Assembly: GCA_020466095.1 (NCBI GenBank)
Contig: CM035806.1
Location: 14,496,224 to 14,560,223 of the forward strand
Direction: 5' to 3'
Length of the DNA stretch: 64,000 nucleotides
Source: Chlorops oryzae
Lineage: Eukaryota > Arthropoda > Insecta > Diptera > Chloropidae
In this document: piece by piece, positions 34,835-45,497 of the stretch
Layout of the letters: each line of letters begins with the position of its first letter
How positions within the stretch are numbered: position 1 is the first letter of the stretch
The notes under the pieces: model-generated
What the model saw: the letters and a program-made list of their open reading frames with translations, nothing else
The model's database searches: none
What the model was told of the DNA's origin: nothing
Translations under genes and position numbers: made by a program

Positions 34835-35052
34835 TATTTGGACTAGGGATGGGCAGTGGGTATCGAGAATCGATTATTTTCGAATTTTGAACATTTTCGA
34901 GTACGGCTGCAATTTGATCGATAGTATTGTCATGAATATCGATTGTTTTAGTTTTTCAACAGTTATTCGATAGTATTCCGATAATCGATATATCGCTTCT
35001 TGTAGGCGAGGCTACCAAATTTAAGCAATTTTTCGCAAAATGACGCTATTAA
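34835..35052. other. ATCGATAGT-rich sequence, possible old hAT remnant
   Basis: Starts GACTAGGGATGGGCAGTGGG (34847), similar to the hAT-type end at 35682, and is rich in ATCGATAGTAT words that continue after the piggyBac-like MITE at 35346-35412. A matching right end was not found. Confidence 0.4.
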
Positions 35053-35331
35053 CCCTAGAAAGATAACGTACGCCTACGAGACGTAGTCATTTTTAATTTT
35101 TTGCTCCCGCTTTTGAAAGCATATTTAAGTTTTTTCTTATTTACTTTTAATATATACAAGTTTGGTTATTAAAATGAGCCGAAATGAGTGACATTAAATT
35201 AAATAATGTATTTAAATTACAATCTGTTCACATTTTTTTTAAAACATCCTTAAGGATAGTAAAAACAAGCACACGTCGCTCAGGCGTATCGTTATCTTTT
35301 CAAGGTAAAAAATAACGTTATCTTTCTAGGG
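35053..35331. mobile_element. piggyBac-like MITE with TTAA target site, 279 bp
   Basis: Ends are CCCTAGAAAGATAACG and CGTTATCTTTCTAGGG, inverted, flanked by TTAA at 35049-35052 and 35332-35335. The first 13 bases agree with the ends of the known piggyBac transposon. Subterminal CGCCTACGAGACGT / ACGTCGCTCAGGCG words form an inner inverted pair. It has no coding capacity; the length and palindromy are those of a MITE. Confidence 0.92.
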
Positions 35332-35887
35332 TTAAAAAATATTTTCTTCTAGTCGATAGTATCGACTGCCTATCAATAGTTTTGCTTAAAACTATCGCCA
35401 AATATCGATAGTTTGCCAGATATTTTTTGCGAGGAAAGAAAGAGAATCATAAAATGCTGCAGAAACAGTCAATAAGTCCTGCGCGTGTGGACCGGACACT
35501 AAGTGCGATCACTTTTATTATTTCTAAGTGACTAATTTCAATACTGACTAATTTCGGATCAATCTTTTTCTTAAATGAAATCTTCGATTCTACAGAATTT
35601 TAGTCTCTCAAGGTTCGATTTTTAAAATTTGTTATTTCGGGCATAAATTCGATTTTTAATAGAGTTATGTAGTTCACGAACTAGGGATGGGTAAATTCGA
35701 TATCCGAATACTTATTCGAAATTCGAAAAAAAAAATCGAATTTATACCCCGATATGACGAATTTTTGAAATCGAACCTTGAGGTGCTACAATTTGGTAGA
35801 ATCGAAGTTTCCACCGAGAATAAACGAATTCTATACATTTACTTGAAAAACGGGCAGCACTGAAAAATTTATCACATATTCCAGCTT

Positions 35888-36008
35888 CAGACACACGAAC
35901 AGTGTTTTGAAACAATTAATTAAGTCGAATCTTCTGGAAAAATCTGTGCTTCTCTTTCTTTTCCATGCATTAAAATGGGATGTTTCCGAAACATTGTTCG
36001 TGTGTCTG
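35888..36008. mobile_element. Small inverted-repeat element in the hAT body, 121 bp
   Basis: CAGACACACGAACA.TGTTT on the left and its complement ending CGTGTGTCTG on the right. The core (TTTCATGCATTAAAATGGGATGTTTCCGAAACAT-type words) is shared with the element at 46099-46240, whose tips differ. Confidence 0.55.
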
Positions 36009-36293
36009 ACTCTCGAGATACTCGGTGTCGCACAGTGATACCGAATTGAGAGATTTATTCCCGTTTTAAGGGATTTTTTGGTTTGATTATTTTGCCGAAA
36101 AACACTTCAAATAGTGAAAAGTAGTTTTCCTTATACCGTAGACAGACGTATATAGTTAATCGCGATTAAATATTTATAAAGTTCGCAGTTCATTTAAAAT
36201 GTCCACTTCGTTTCTCTATATTTTTTGCCTTTTCATAATTTGTAATTGTTGGCCTTCATTTTATAGCATAAATATATGAAGAAATTCATTTAA

Positions 36294-36771
36294 CCCTCTA
36301 TTGCATACAAAGCCATACAGTAGTTTCGCTATATAAGAAACTCGTATATAAGAAAAACCCGCCTTTAAGAAACTGTTTACCAAAACCAAAAACTCTTTTT
36401 GTATGGAAAAAATTTTTATATAAGAAACTTGGTTTTTTATCAAAAATTTAAAACCCTATTTTCAAATATCGGTAGTTTATATAAGAAAAAATTTTCTTAT
36501 AAACGGTGTTTTCTATATAAGAAAGAATTTTCCTATAAACGGGTTCTTAAATAAGAAAAAACCGGATATAAGAATGAAATTTTTGGCAAAAGTCGACTTT
36601 CTTATAAGTACAGCGAAACTACTGTATATGGTTTCTGATAATAAAAATTAGAACATAATTTATTTGCTGATGGAAAAATATTAACAACTATTTTTCAAGC
36701 CTTAATAAAACAATTTAGTGCGCGAAAAATATTTTGCAGCTTTTTTTTTTGGTGCATCATGCAATAAAGGG
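36294..36771. mobile_element. TTAA-flanked MITE, interrupted by a pogo-like MITE
   Basis: CCCTCTATTGCAT at the left and ATGCAATAAAGGG at the right, flanked by TTAA (36290-36293, 36772-36775). Removing the nested element leaves about 170 bp, close to the related TTAA element at 56143-56305. The TTAA site and CCC tips point to the piggyBac group. Confidence 0.7.
36318..36624. mobile_element. pogo-like MITE, 307 bp, nested
   Basis: Ends CAGTAGTTTCGCTATATAAG and CTTATAAGTACAGCGAAACTACTG, flanked by TA (36316-36317, 36625-36626). TATATAAGAAA words recur throughout. It is the youngest layer of this nest. Confidence 0.85.
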
Positions 36772-37037
36772 TTAATAAAACCTTTATAGCGGAAATAAAA
36801 GTTTTCCTATTATTCAATATATCATGCAGAAAAGGGTAAAACCATTAAATAAGAAAAAAATGTTCGTTTATTTCATGCACAATCATGTAGTAGAAGGCAA
36901 AAAAATTTATTGAAAAATTCGAAAAAAAAATCGAATCGTGGCATCAGTCTTTTATTCGAATAGTCGAATGCCTCGAAAATATTCGAAATTCGAAAATAAT
37001 CGAATCTCGATTACCACTACCCATCCCTATCGCGAAC

Positions 37038-37493
37038 GAACTAGTTCAAATGGACTATTCACTCAAACGAACTAATGAACTAGTTCGCTGGAATCTAGTT
37101 CAATAGTTGGATTCACTTTATAGTTTGTATTTTCCCGCCCGTATTTTCTCTTAACCATAGAAATATAAAATATGTAACTATTCTCTTAGTTCTATGCTCT
37201 TAACTCAAATATAAGTGCTGCCACTGAATAAAATTCAATAAACCTACCAACTCATTTTATATTTATATAATTTTAAGAATGATTCAGACTGTCAGAGTCG
37301 GTTTTACTATGAAATTCTAAAGAAAATGAAAGCGTTGCAAAAACGGAACTGATAAAATGTAGTGATTGGCAACGCTGTTTGTTATTCTAGTTCAACAGTT
37401 GTAGTTCTTTTCGTCCAATAGTTCGCTATAGTTCAGTATTTCGTAATAGTTCGTGAACCAAAAGAACGAACTGGTTCGCGATGAGCGAATTAA
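37038..37493. other. GTTCG/AACTAGTTCG-rich sequence, probable older hAT-like remnant
   Basis: GAACGAACTAGTTCAAATGG at 37031, AACTAATGAACTAGTTCGC (about 37076) and GTTCGTGAACCAAAAGAACGAACT (about 37449) form repeated, partly palindromic words. The sequence continues past two inserts to about 38185 (TGAACTAGTATTGCCAGC), suggesting one older element split by three later insertions. Confidence 0.45.
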
Positions 37494-37678
37494 AGGCTCA
37501 GTTACTCTTGATTGAACGTAACTTAACTTTACTTATTTAATCAGCTGAGTTGATATGTTTAGTTCATTATATATGGGATCAGTCACTGAAAACTTAATTT
37601 GGCTTAAGATAAGAATCTGTGGAAAACAGATTTCTCTAAGTTAAGTTAAGTTACGTTCAATCAAGAGTAACTGAGCCT
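37494..37678. mobile_element. Harbinger-like MITE with TAA target site, 185 bp
   Basis: The ends AGGCTCAGTTACTCTTGATT and their complement match over about 37 bp with almost no mismatch. TAA flanks both sides (37491-37493, 37679-37681). TAA duplications and G/C-tipped TIRs are characteristic of PIF/Harbinger elements; no transposase is present. Confidence 0.8.
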
Positions 37679-37698
37679 TAACTTAAATGAGCGATCAT

Positions 37699-38145
37699 CA
37701 GTGCTCGGACTTGAAAATTTTTAAAGGTGGTAGATTTTTAAAAAAATAAGTGGTAGATTTATATAAATAATGGTAGATTTAAAATTGTTTAAAATATTAT
37801 ACAGTATATCACATCTAATCATGTAGAAAATTGGGAAACTTACATGTTTTTAGGTATTTTCTCTTATTAAAAACAAATTTGTCAATATTTATTGGATGTC
37901 GTTAAGTGCCAATACTGCCATTCTTGACAATAGGAAAGCTGCCAACATATTTTTCAATAAAATATAACATTAAACGACATTTTTATGTTCTCAATTATTC
38001 TAAATGATCATAAAATAAATAAAACAAATGCATAAATGCGTGAAAAACAAACAAAAGTGGTAGATTTGGACCTAGCGTGGTAGAAGTGGTAGAAAGTGAA
38101 AATAGTGGTAGATCTACCACTAAAGTGGCAGAAGTCCGAGCACTG
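37699..38145. mobile_element. hAT-type MITE with perfect 8-bp TSD, 447 bp
   Basis: Ends CAGTGCTCGGACTT and AAGTCCGAGCACTG; flanking 8-mers GCGATCAT at 37691-37698 and 38146-38153 are identical. CAGTG tips and the 8-bp duplication are typical of hAT. Subterminal GTGGTAGAT repeats occur on both sides (about 37725-37780, 38056-38115). Confidence 0.9.
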
Positions 38146-38339
38146 GCGATCATTCAACTGAACTAGTATTGCCAGCTCTAATTATGCAGGGCATTTGAAG
38201 AAGTGTTGCCATCTTGGTAGAATTCTACGAATTTCGGTAAAAAATATTTAAAATTTTCTAATTTGGTAGATTGGTAGTTTTGCTTAAGACTTTTTAGATT
38301 TGCATTATTTCTCCGTTATAGCCTATACAAAGATATGTA

Positions 38340-38540
38340 CAGCCCGATTCTGAATATTCACGGGGAATTTACTTTTCTTGAGACTAAAATTCACCTTTTT
38401 TTAAATAGATAGGGAAAGGAAAATTATGGGTATGAGTCAAATACCCAATCGCCATCAAATTTATTCCCCCAAATACTTGAAAAAGAAGAAGTTTACTCTC
38501 GAGAAAAGTAAATTCCCCGGGACTATTCAGAATCGGGCTG
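38340..38540. mobile_element. CAGCCCGATT-family MITE with 3-bp TSD (GTA), 201 bp
   Basis: Ends CAGCCCGATTCTGAATATTC and GACTATTCAGAATCGGGCTG, each continuing as an inverted pair through GGGGAATTTACTTTTCT. GTA sits on both sides (38337-38339, 38541-38543). The element is close to a full palindrome. Family mates at 43085 and 51461 carry AAT and TAT, so the duplication is 3 bp without sequence preference. Confidence 0.82.
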
Positions 38541-38543
38541 GTA

Positions 38544-39580
38544 GTAAATACTTGCACATGAGGATCATGTTCGAGCTGCAATCAGCTGTTATAGCATTTA
38601 GTTTGCATAAAAAATTGATATTTTCATTTCTCTGGCGAAGTAAGGCCAAAAATTCCGATGCAACCCTGTGCTTTAAATGCTCTTCGATTACTTGGCAGAT
38701 TAGTATAAGCGAAAGTAAAGTATTTACCTCAAAGCCATTTTCGACCTTATTTTTTCATGTGTTTCTTATGGGCACTTTACTCACTGCGTATCTCAATACA
38801 GGCTCTGAATGTAAAAGAAGACTGAAAATATGTAGATAAAACGTTTGGTCGCCTAAAACTTTGTTTTAGCGTCTCGAACTTCAGTTTTCTGATCGTCCAT
38901 TTTTAAGATCTTCATATGATCGTGAAATCATTTAAGGTTTTTGCGATTTTTTGTTTAATAAAAACATTTTTTTTTTGGTAGAGTTTTGGTAGATTTTGTT
39001 GAAAAAATTTGCTAAAAAATTTGTTCGTGCTGCGGCAGGACTGTTTTTAAGTGCATTTCACACCCACATAGTGTTGAAACGATACCATGAAAGTATAGCC
39101 ACCAGTACTCAATTAATGTATCAAGATAAAATATCGATACCACTAAAATACCGAACCAAAAGTATAAAATGGATCCAGACCTTAGACTTGGCCATTTTTT
39201 TTTAAATTACTGTTTCTTGTCAGTGCTGCCAATAATTTGGCGCAGGTTTAACCTTTAGATCATTTATAAAAATGCTTACGAAAAATCCATTTCAAAATGA
39301 AATCGAAAAAGTCCCTCAAAAACGGAAAAAATCCTCAAATTTGCAGCACTAATATAAGGAAAAATATTATGACAGTAAATACTGACATTAAAGTATCGAT
39401 ACCGCGAAAATACTTGGTGGTAAGTATTGAGTACAAAATATACTCAGTATCGACCAAAAGTATTCGATATCAAGTAGTATTTACTCATTTTGTTTCAACA
39501 CTACATCCACATCGCCGGTGATTTGTCGCCTCATATGAACCCCAACTAATTGCAACAAATACCCCAGGCATATAGAACCA
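38544..39580. other. AT-rich DNA with hAT-like end fragments, no gene recognised
   Basis: TTTGGTAGA words at 38213-38280 and 38977-38996 and the GCTGCCAATAATTTGG / CAAATTTGCAGCAC pair (39222-39352) look like degraded hAT ends, but no duplication was found. The 137-residue frame at 38426-38839 begins inside the MITE and is not supported. Confidence 0.45.
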
Positions 39581-39735
39581 TAGCTGCAACTTCAGCCAAA
39601 TTTTGGCGCGTTATGGCATGATTTGGTGAAAAAGTTCAACTGTGGTGAACCACGCCATAAGTCAAGTGTTGTGGTGAACCACGTAATAGAAAGTGTGGTG
39701 TACCACGTAATAGCTTTTGGCTGAAGTTGCAGCTA
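39581..39735. mobile_element. Inverted-repeat element, TAGCTGCAACTTCAGCC ends, 155 bp
   Basis: Left TAGCTGCAACTTCAGCCAAA and right TTTTGGCTGAAGTTGCAGCTA are exact complements over about 20 bp. Internally GTGGTGAACCACG-type palindromes repeat three times. If TA is the target site, the core is 39583-39733. A deleted copy is at 41840-41919. Confidence 0.7.
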
Positions 39736-39908
39736 TAGAAAATTTGAGAATTTGATTTAGATATTTTTTATTTGAAATTCTTAAAAATTTCTTACTTCCG
39801 GTTGTCCTATTTATGATTATAAAAAGTATTTTTTTAAATTAAAAACTAATAATATATATTTTTTTCTAAGTAAATAAAGAGATATTCATTCATTGTCTCA
39901 GAAGCTTT

Positions 39909-41008
39909 CCCAAGCAGCAAAATAGAGAGATTCGACCAGCAGCAAGTCGAATCGACCTATTTTGGTTGAAAATACCCTATTTCTGACCTATTTTCCGGCC
40001 TTAAATATGACCTAACTTAAAAGTCCGTTTCGAAGGTCCAAATTACCTCTATTCTACCTATTTCATGACTTCAAAGTCGCTTCGACTTCCAAGTCGATTT
40101 TTGGTCGAAAATAGGTAAAAAATTCCCTATTGAGTGACTTAAAATTGACTTAACTTTGAATTCCAAATTAGGTAATTTTTCAAGGCAAACAGACCAATTT
40201 TTTGACTAAAATTCGACTTTAAAGTCCGTTTGACTTATAGGGCGAAATAGGGTCAAAAGTTGACTTATTTTGTTGCATGCTTCGACTTCAAAGTCGAGCG
40301 GACTTGATTTTTGGACTTCATAGTCGGTTTGACTTTAAAGTCGAAATAGGTCAAAATAGGTCGAGCTCCGCCATGTTTTTCGAATGGCAAATTGAGAATT
40401 ATTCTTCTGCATATGTTTTTTCTTTAAGAAAAACAATTTTTTTCAAGCAATATTTATTTAATTTCCATCAATGAGAAAGCCCCTTAAAAATGAAGAAGTA
40501 GAAGGAACACTTTCACGAAAAATCTCAGCGGGCATATGTTTTTGGGACTTATTAAGCGCAAAATAATTTTTAATGAAGTCCATATTTTATTTATTATTTA
40601 TTTCTTAAGACACACGAAGAAGAAAATCTCTCGTTCATTTCTGCTTTCGAGTAATACGAATGACTGAGTAAGATATTATGTATTTATATCTTTCTCTGTT
40701 ACTCTCTCTCTCACTTTTTTCGTTTCCTTTTACGTTCTCTTTCGTTTTACTCATAAGTCCAATTAGGTCGAAAATTGGTCATTGCGACTTCTTTTCGACT
40801 AATATTAGGTAAACGGACTTCTTTTCGCCCTGACTTTGAAGTCGAAATGCCCTATTATTACCGCCAATCGACTTCCAATCTATTCCCCACTTACGTCGAC
40901 TCGACGTCGAATCGACGTAATTTCGACCTATTTAGGTTAGGTCAAGTAAATATTCTGACCTAATATAGGTAAGAATTTACCAATTTTCCACCTATTTTGC
41001 TACTTGGG
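39909..41008. mobile_element. 1.1-kb inverted-repeat element built of GACTT/AAGTC motifs
   Basis: Tips CCCAAGCAGCAAAATAG (39909) and CTATTTTGCTACTTGGG (to 41008) pair over 17 bp with one mismatch. The inside is crowded with GACTTCAAAGTCG-type palindromes and CGACCTATTT/AAATAGGTCG words on both strands, especially 40000-40370 and 40755-40970. No target-site duplication and no transposase were seen. A related fragment lies at about 47355-47470. Confidence 0.6.
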
Positions 41009-41030
41009 TTGCCGCGCCGTACCTTTTTTA

Positions 41031-41548
41031 GCATGTTTCCATATAGTGCATTAACTTTATGCATTAAAGTTAACGCATATAGTTAATCACTGTCGTTTCC
41101 ACTTGCGGACTGTGCATTAACTAATCAGCTGATTTTGTCGGAAACTGCTGTAAAAAAAGTGAAAAATATCCCTTTCTTATATTTTGCTAGATATAAACGA
41201 TATATGGATATATTACAATCTTCATTTGATTTCAATGTGTGAAATAGCTTAAATATTTTTACTTATTCCTTGGACTTTCCATTTTCAATTTGATTTTTAT
41301 TTCAGCGGTTCTTTTGATTTGACAGAACGGTTGTTATTTTACGTAACTTTTATTCAGGGGTGCAATTTTTCGTAACATTTGCAAGCAAGTCCAAATGCAA
41401 CGATGCTGTTTTATCTGCGTTAAATTTTAACGCATGCATTATTGAGGTGGTGATTAACTTGACATTTTTTTATGGGTTATCACATTTTTAATCATGCGTT
41501 AACGAGTTATTGCAGGTAATTGAGTTAATGCACTATGTGGAAACATGC
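41031..41548. mobile_element. Inverted-repeat element with TA flanks, 518 bp
   Basis: GCATGTTTCCATATAGTGCA at the left pairs with TGCACTATGTGGAAACATGC at the right (about 26 bp, one mismatch). TA lies at 41029-41030 and 41549-41550. GCATTAAC/GTTAACGC words recur inside. The superfamily is not clear from the tips. Confidence 0.7.
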
Positions 41549-41549
41549 T

Positions 41550-41839
41550 ATTTCTCTAAAGCGTGATAAAAAAAAAAACTCACTCGCAAATTATCGGTGA
41601 AAAAATGAAGCGTCCAGTGAGTTTTATATGACAAGATTTATCACCACTTCACAAAACGAGAATCGCTCTTCTCGTGAAGCGGTGAAAAAAAAAACTCATT
41701 CTCACCACTTCACATTTTGGGAATCGCACCCGAGGTCATGCCACTTTTTGCGCAGATTTTGTTGTATTTGACGACCTGGCAAGCTGTTTATCTCATATAT
41801 CTGAACTCAATCATAGGCATATATGTACATATAGAACTA
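41550..41839. other. AT-rich DNA with TCACCACTTCACA repeats
   Basis: ATCACCACTTCACAAAACGAGAATCGC (41640) and TCACCACTTCACATTTTGGGAATCGC (41701) are imperfect direct repeats about 60 bp apart. Nothing else is seen. Confidence 0.5.
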
Positions 41840-41919
41840 TAGCTGCAACTTCAGCCATATTTTGGCGAGTTATGGCATGATTTGGTGAAAAAATTCAACT
41901 GTGGTGAATCACGCAGCTA
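41840..41919. mobile_element. Deleted copy of the TAGCTGCAACTTCAGCC element, 80 bp
   Basis: The first about 72 bases match 39581-39650 closely, then the sequence jumps to CACGCAGCTATA, the right tip. The flanking word ATAGAACTA also matches (ATAGAACCA at 39571). Confidence 0.65.
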
Positions 41920-43084
41920 TACTTCTATATGCTTCTATATGATATGGCATATATATGCGATCATAGGGAAACAGAAGAATTTCGGAAGAACTTCTTTCCA
42001 CTTATACATTAATTGTATTGAAAGGAGAATTGCAATAATCGAATCGGACATTCCATCGATTTGCAATGGAAAATTGTTAAAACTGTTCAAAAATTGGAGT
42101 CTGAAAAGACTTATCGAATTTAGGGGAATTTCGGTTAAACTTCCACCACCACCTGACAATGACTGCAATTCAGGGTTAAAGCGCATGATGATCAACGATG
42201 GCTCGACTGTCAATTTGTTCTTTTTTTTTTTTAATAGAGTTAATATATTTTTAATGGCTGTTAAGCTGGCCGTTAATCATGCGTCCCTACATGCCGTACT
42301 TCTTAAAATGAGTCCTTTTTGCTAAACAAAACAAGTCCAAGCTTGCGCTTGTCCGAAGCCGAGCTCATTTACGGCTGCTGTCATCGTCAACCGAAAAGAG
42401 AACGTCTGCCAGTCGGTATAAAAGCATTATGTACGTGTAAATGTCAGCGGATGCGCGCGCGTGTATGTGTGTCTGTGAGTGCGCGCGCGCGCGATCGAAG
42501 ATGTAAATGGTTACACTTCGCGCATGCTTGTCTCGCACTTAAAATGACCATCGCTTGCTGTTCTAGATCCAATTAACCATTTTGATGCATTTGCTTCCAT
42601 TAACGCTTTAAACGCTTCGCCATGATGCGCGATATTTTACCTGTTGCATGTGATCGGAAGTTGTTGTGCCTTCATCAAAGGTGATGCCTGGTTTATGTTC
42701 TGGTTTCTACTGTCAAGTCGGACAAAACTGTTCAAAGATCCTTAAAGTGATTTAATGCAAGTAATATGCGTTAGACGTAGAGTAATTACAGCCATTGGTC
42801 AACTTCTCTATATATATAAAGAAGAGACGTGATGGAAAAAATTGTGACTAGCACACAGCGAGATGCTTCGAAGCTATCAGAAAATCCGCATAAAAAACCT
42901 GTAGCAGTAGGTTCGAGTGTAAATGGACACCAAAGGTGCGTTGGTTCTTCGATGAACAAATCAAAACAAAACGAAACGAAACGAAAAAGAACAAAAACGA
43001 AGGAAAATACCAAGTTTTTTCTTCTCGCTCTTTTATTTTTGCTTTCAAGCCATGAAGATTCGAACAGAATTTTGCAAAAATAAT
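41920..43084. other. No gene recognised; GC-alternating tract at 42451-42495
   Basis: Frames at 41882-42325 and 42829-43083 (the latter Lys/Ser/Asn-rich) have no recognisable domain and no supporting splice context. GCGCGCGCGTGTATGTGTGT...GCGCGCGCGCG at 42451-42495 is alternating purine-pyrimidine and could adopt Z-DNA. Confidence 0.5.
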
Positions 43085-43300
43085 CAGCCCAATTCTGAAT
43101 ATACCCGGGGAACGAATTCCCGACAATTTTCTCGAGACTAAACTTCTTTTTTCATGTATGTATGTATTTGGAAGAAAAAATTTGATAGGGAATTGGGTAT
43201 TTGACCTATACTCATAATTTTCTTTTCCCTATCGATTTGAAAAAGGAGAATTTTAGCCGCCTCGAGAATTCGTTCCACGGGAATATTCAGAATCGAGCTG
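43085..43300. mobile_element. CAGCCCGATT-family MITE with 3-bp TSD (AAT), 216 bp
   Basis: Ends CAGCCCAATTCTGAATATAC and GGGAATATTCAGAATCGAGCTG; AAT at 43082-43084 and 43301-43303. A TATG microsatellite (43156-43167) has grown inside the body, which otherwise follows the copies at 38340 and 51461. Confidence 0.8.
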
Positions 43301-43303
43301 AAT

Positions 43304-45497
43304 GTGATCAAATATATAACAAAAACTCCGGGGCGCCATCAAAAAATTCTAGTTACAACACTTAAATTTATAGTGAGCCATACGACACTCGCAATGGATC
43401 ATTCTCGCACTTTCAACAATGGTATGTGTATTTATTGTAATTTTGTTAAAAGAAAAATTCATATTTTACCTTGTCGAAATGCATACGCACGAAAATGTAA
43501 ATCAAAGAAGACAACGACTAATTGTAGTATGGATTGGGAATTCATGGTGTAAGTAATAAAAGCAATCAGATTCCAAAAAGCTGGACTTTTTTCAAAAAGC
43601 GAAAAGTAGTCCATTTGGATGCTGCCGTTGCTGCCGAAGGAGAGGGCAGCAGCAGGCCGCGGCGTTTTTCTTCTTATAATCGAATCAAGTGTGCGTGTGA
43701 GTGCATCGAAATTGGCAGACACAGCGAATGCCAAACCGGACTGCGGTAGCGTTGAATCGCCATTGATGGCAGCAAGAAGTATTCCATAGCTACCTTCACA
43801 CACCTTTGCGGAATGTAAGTAGATACACTTCATTGATTATCTTTAATGCGCTCTCAGAAATGATCAACGTTGAAGCTCTCATGTTGAAATGCTGCTTATG
43901 CTTTCCAATACGATAAGATGCATCTTTAAGACGAGATGGCTGGACGACCGGCCGGCCGGTCACTGATCACAAAGAGAACGTGAATGCAGCGGACTCCACA
44001 ATTACTGCTGTTATGCTGTGCAGTTGTGTTTTCTGGGAGGATAATGAGGTTGGTTGCCGCCGCTGCTCAATGAGAAGCTTTCGTCTGGTTTGACATTTTG
44101 ATTGGTCTTCTCTGGATGATGCGCTTTCGATGCCAAAACATTCACTTCAACGGCAAATCTTTAAATATATAGCATAGCATAGATAGAATTTTATTTAACT
44201 ACGATTCATATTAAAAGGATCTGACAAAGAATCACTTCCATGTTTTTCCATCTTCAATGGACAGTGTTCCATGAGAAAATCAAACAAGTTTAAACGTACC
44301 CAATCCATTCATATACCATATTTAATATTCCGTTAAGCTTCAGACCACGCGGTTTACTAGAAGAACTGCAATTTGAGGTTATGTTCAATAGTAAAAAGAA
44401 AATGCTCATATCTACTTTTGGACGCGTTCGATGAAATCGTGTTAATTTTGATAGTTCTACTTCGACGATTTAACAATCCATGCCCATTTGTATTTTCGCC
44501 ACGAAAATCCCATCCAAGCGCTTCCATCCAAATCGTTTCACGCCATACAATACTATGTAAGTTTCACACACAAAGAGCTTATAAGAATTTAATCGCAGTT
44601 ACATAGAGTTGTCGTTGCCACTTTATTCGAATTTGATCGCGTAGTAAACCACACCACACACTAAGCGCCCCAGCCAATTAGGACGGATGCATAATGTAGT
44701 GCATACTACATACTACAAGTGACACTGTCATTTTTTTTTTTAAATTTCCTTGTAGGTTTAATAAGAATACATAAGAGCGAATACGACAAAGAGATTAGTC
44801 GATATGAGTGCGACTGGGAACGACTGATAGCTGTGGGGAGTTGAAATTTGTTCTTGACTGTGTGTTAGTGATACCGGCTTTGTACCTACACGCGTTTTGG
44901 TGAAAGTCTAAACTTTATTGCGGCTGTATTGCTTTTGTTGAATGTCCAAACTGTGTGGTGAAAGTCCATGTTCCATACAATTTTTCCACCTCCCCTCAAC
45001 CGTCTCGGTGATTTTCTGCCGCAATAGCCAAGTGATACTTGTAGTATTGCATGATGTAGTGGCTCAAGGCTTTATCTCAGTTCGGTAAGATATACCCGCG
45101 GAAATTCCTAGGCCATTTACCGAAGAAAAAAGGTATCAGATATATATTCATAACAGCCCTGACGGCATAAACAGCTGATTCGAATTTCAATTGGATTTTG
45201 AATTTCAAAATGGAAGCTAATTTGTACGTATTATTCAACCACCTTCAAACTATTTTGACATCAACTGTCACTTTACTGCGAGAAACAATTCAACTTCAAT
45301 TATTTCTGCTAGGAAAGCCTGAGTTTCGATGAGCATTTTTAGGCAGAAAAGCACAAAAATACTATGATACATTTTTACTGAACTGCAGCCATCCGTCAGA
45401 GATGCCGCGTGAAATTTCTGTCAGGATTTTTTTGAACGTTTTCACTGTGGTGAGTTTCTTTTGTGTGAGAAATTTTTTCCACAGCCGTGGAAACTAT
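43304..45497. other. No gene or element recognised
   Basis: Mixed sequence, less AT-rich than its surroundings at 43600-43760 and 43930-44110. Overlapping frames on both strands at 43304-43833 (up to 124 codons on minus) have no identifiable domain. GGCCGGCCGG at about 43950 is palindromic. No features can be supported. Confidence 0.5.

Larger units (their letters stand above)
35682..37029. mobile_element. hAT-like element with 8-bp TSD, 1,348 bp including nested insertions
   Basis: Left end TAGGGATGGGTAAATTCGA, right end CGATTACCACTACCCATCCCTA. The flanking 8-mers are TCACGAAC (35674-35681) and TCGCGAAC (37030-37037), identical at seven of eight bases, as expected for a hAT insertion. Both ends carry TTCGAAATTCGAAA subterminal words. 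No transposase remains. Two other elements are nested inside. Confidence 0.78.

Noticed and set aside
42829..43083. Lys-rich 84-codon frame as a gene
   Set aside because: Composition follows an A-rich stretch with AAACGAAACGAAACG repeats; no domain, and it ends at the MITE edge.
43304..43833. Overlapping frames on both strands (up to 124 codons)
   Set aside because: Mutually overlapping, no recognisable domain, no splice context; could not be supported.
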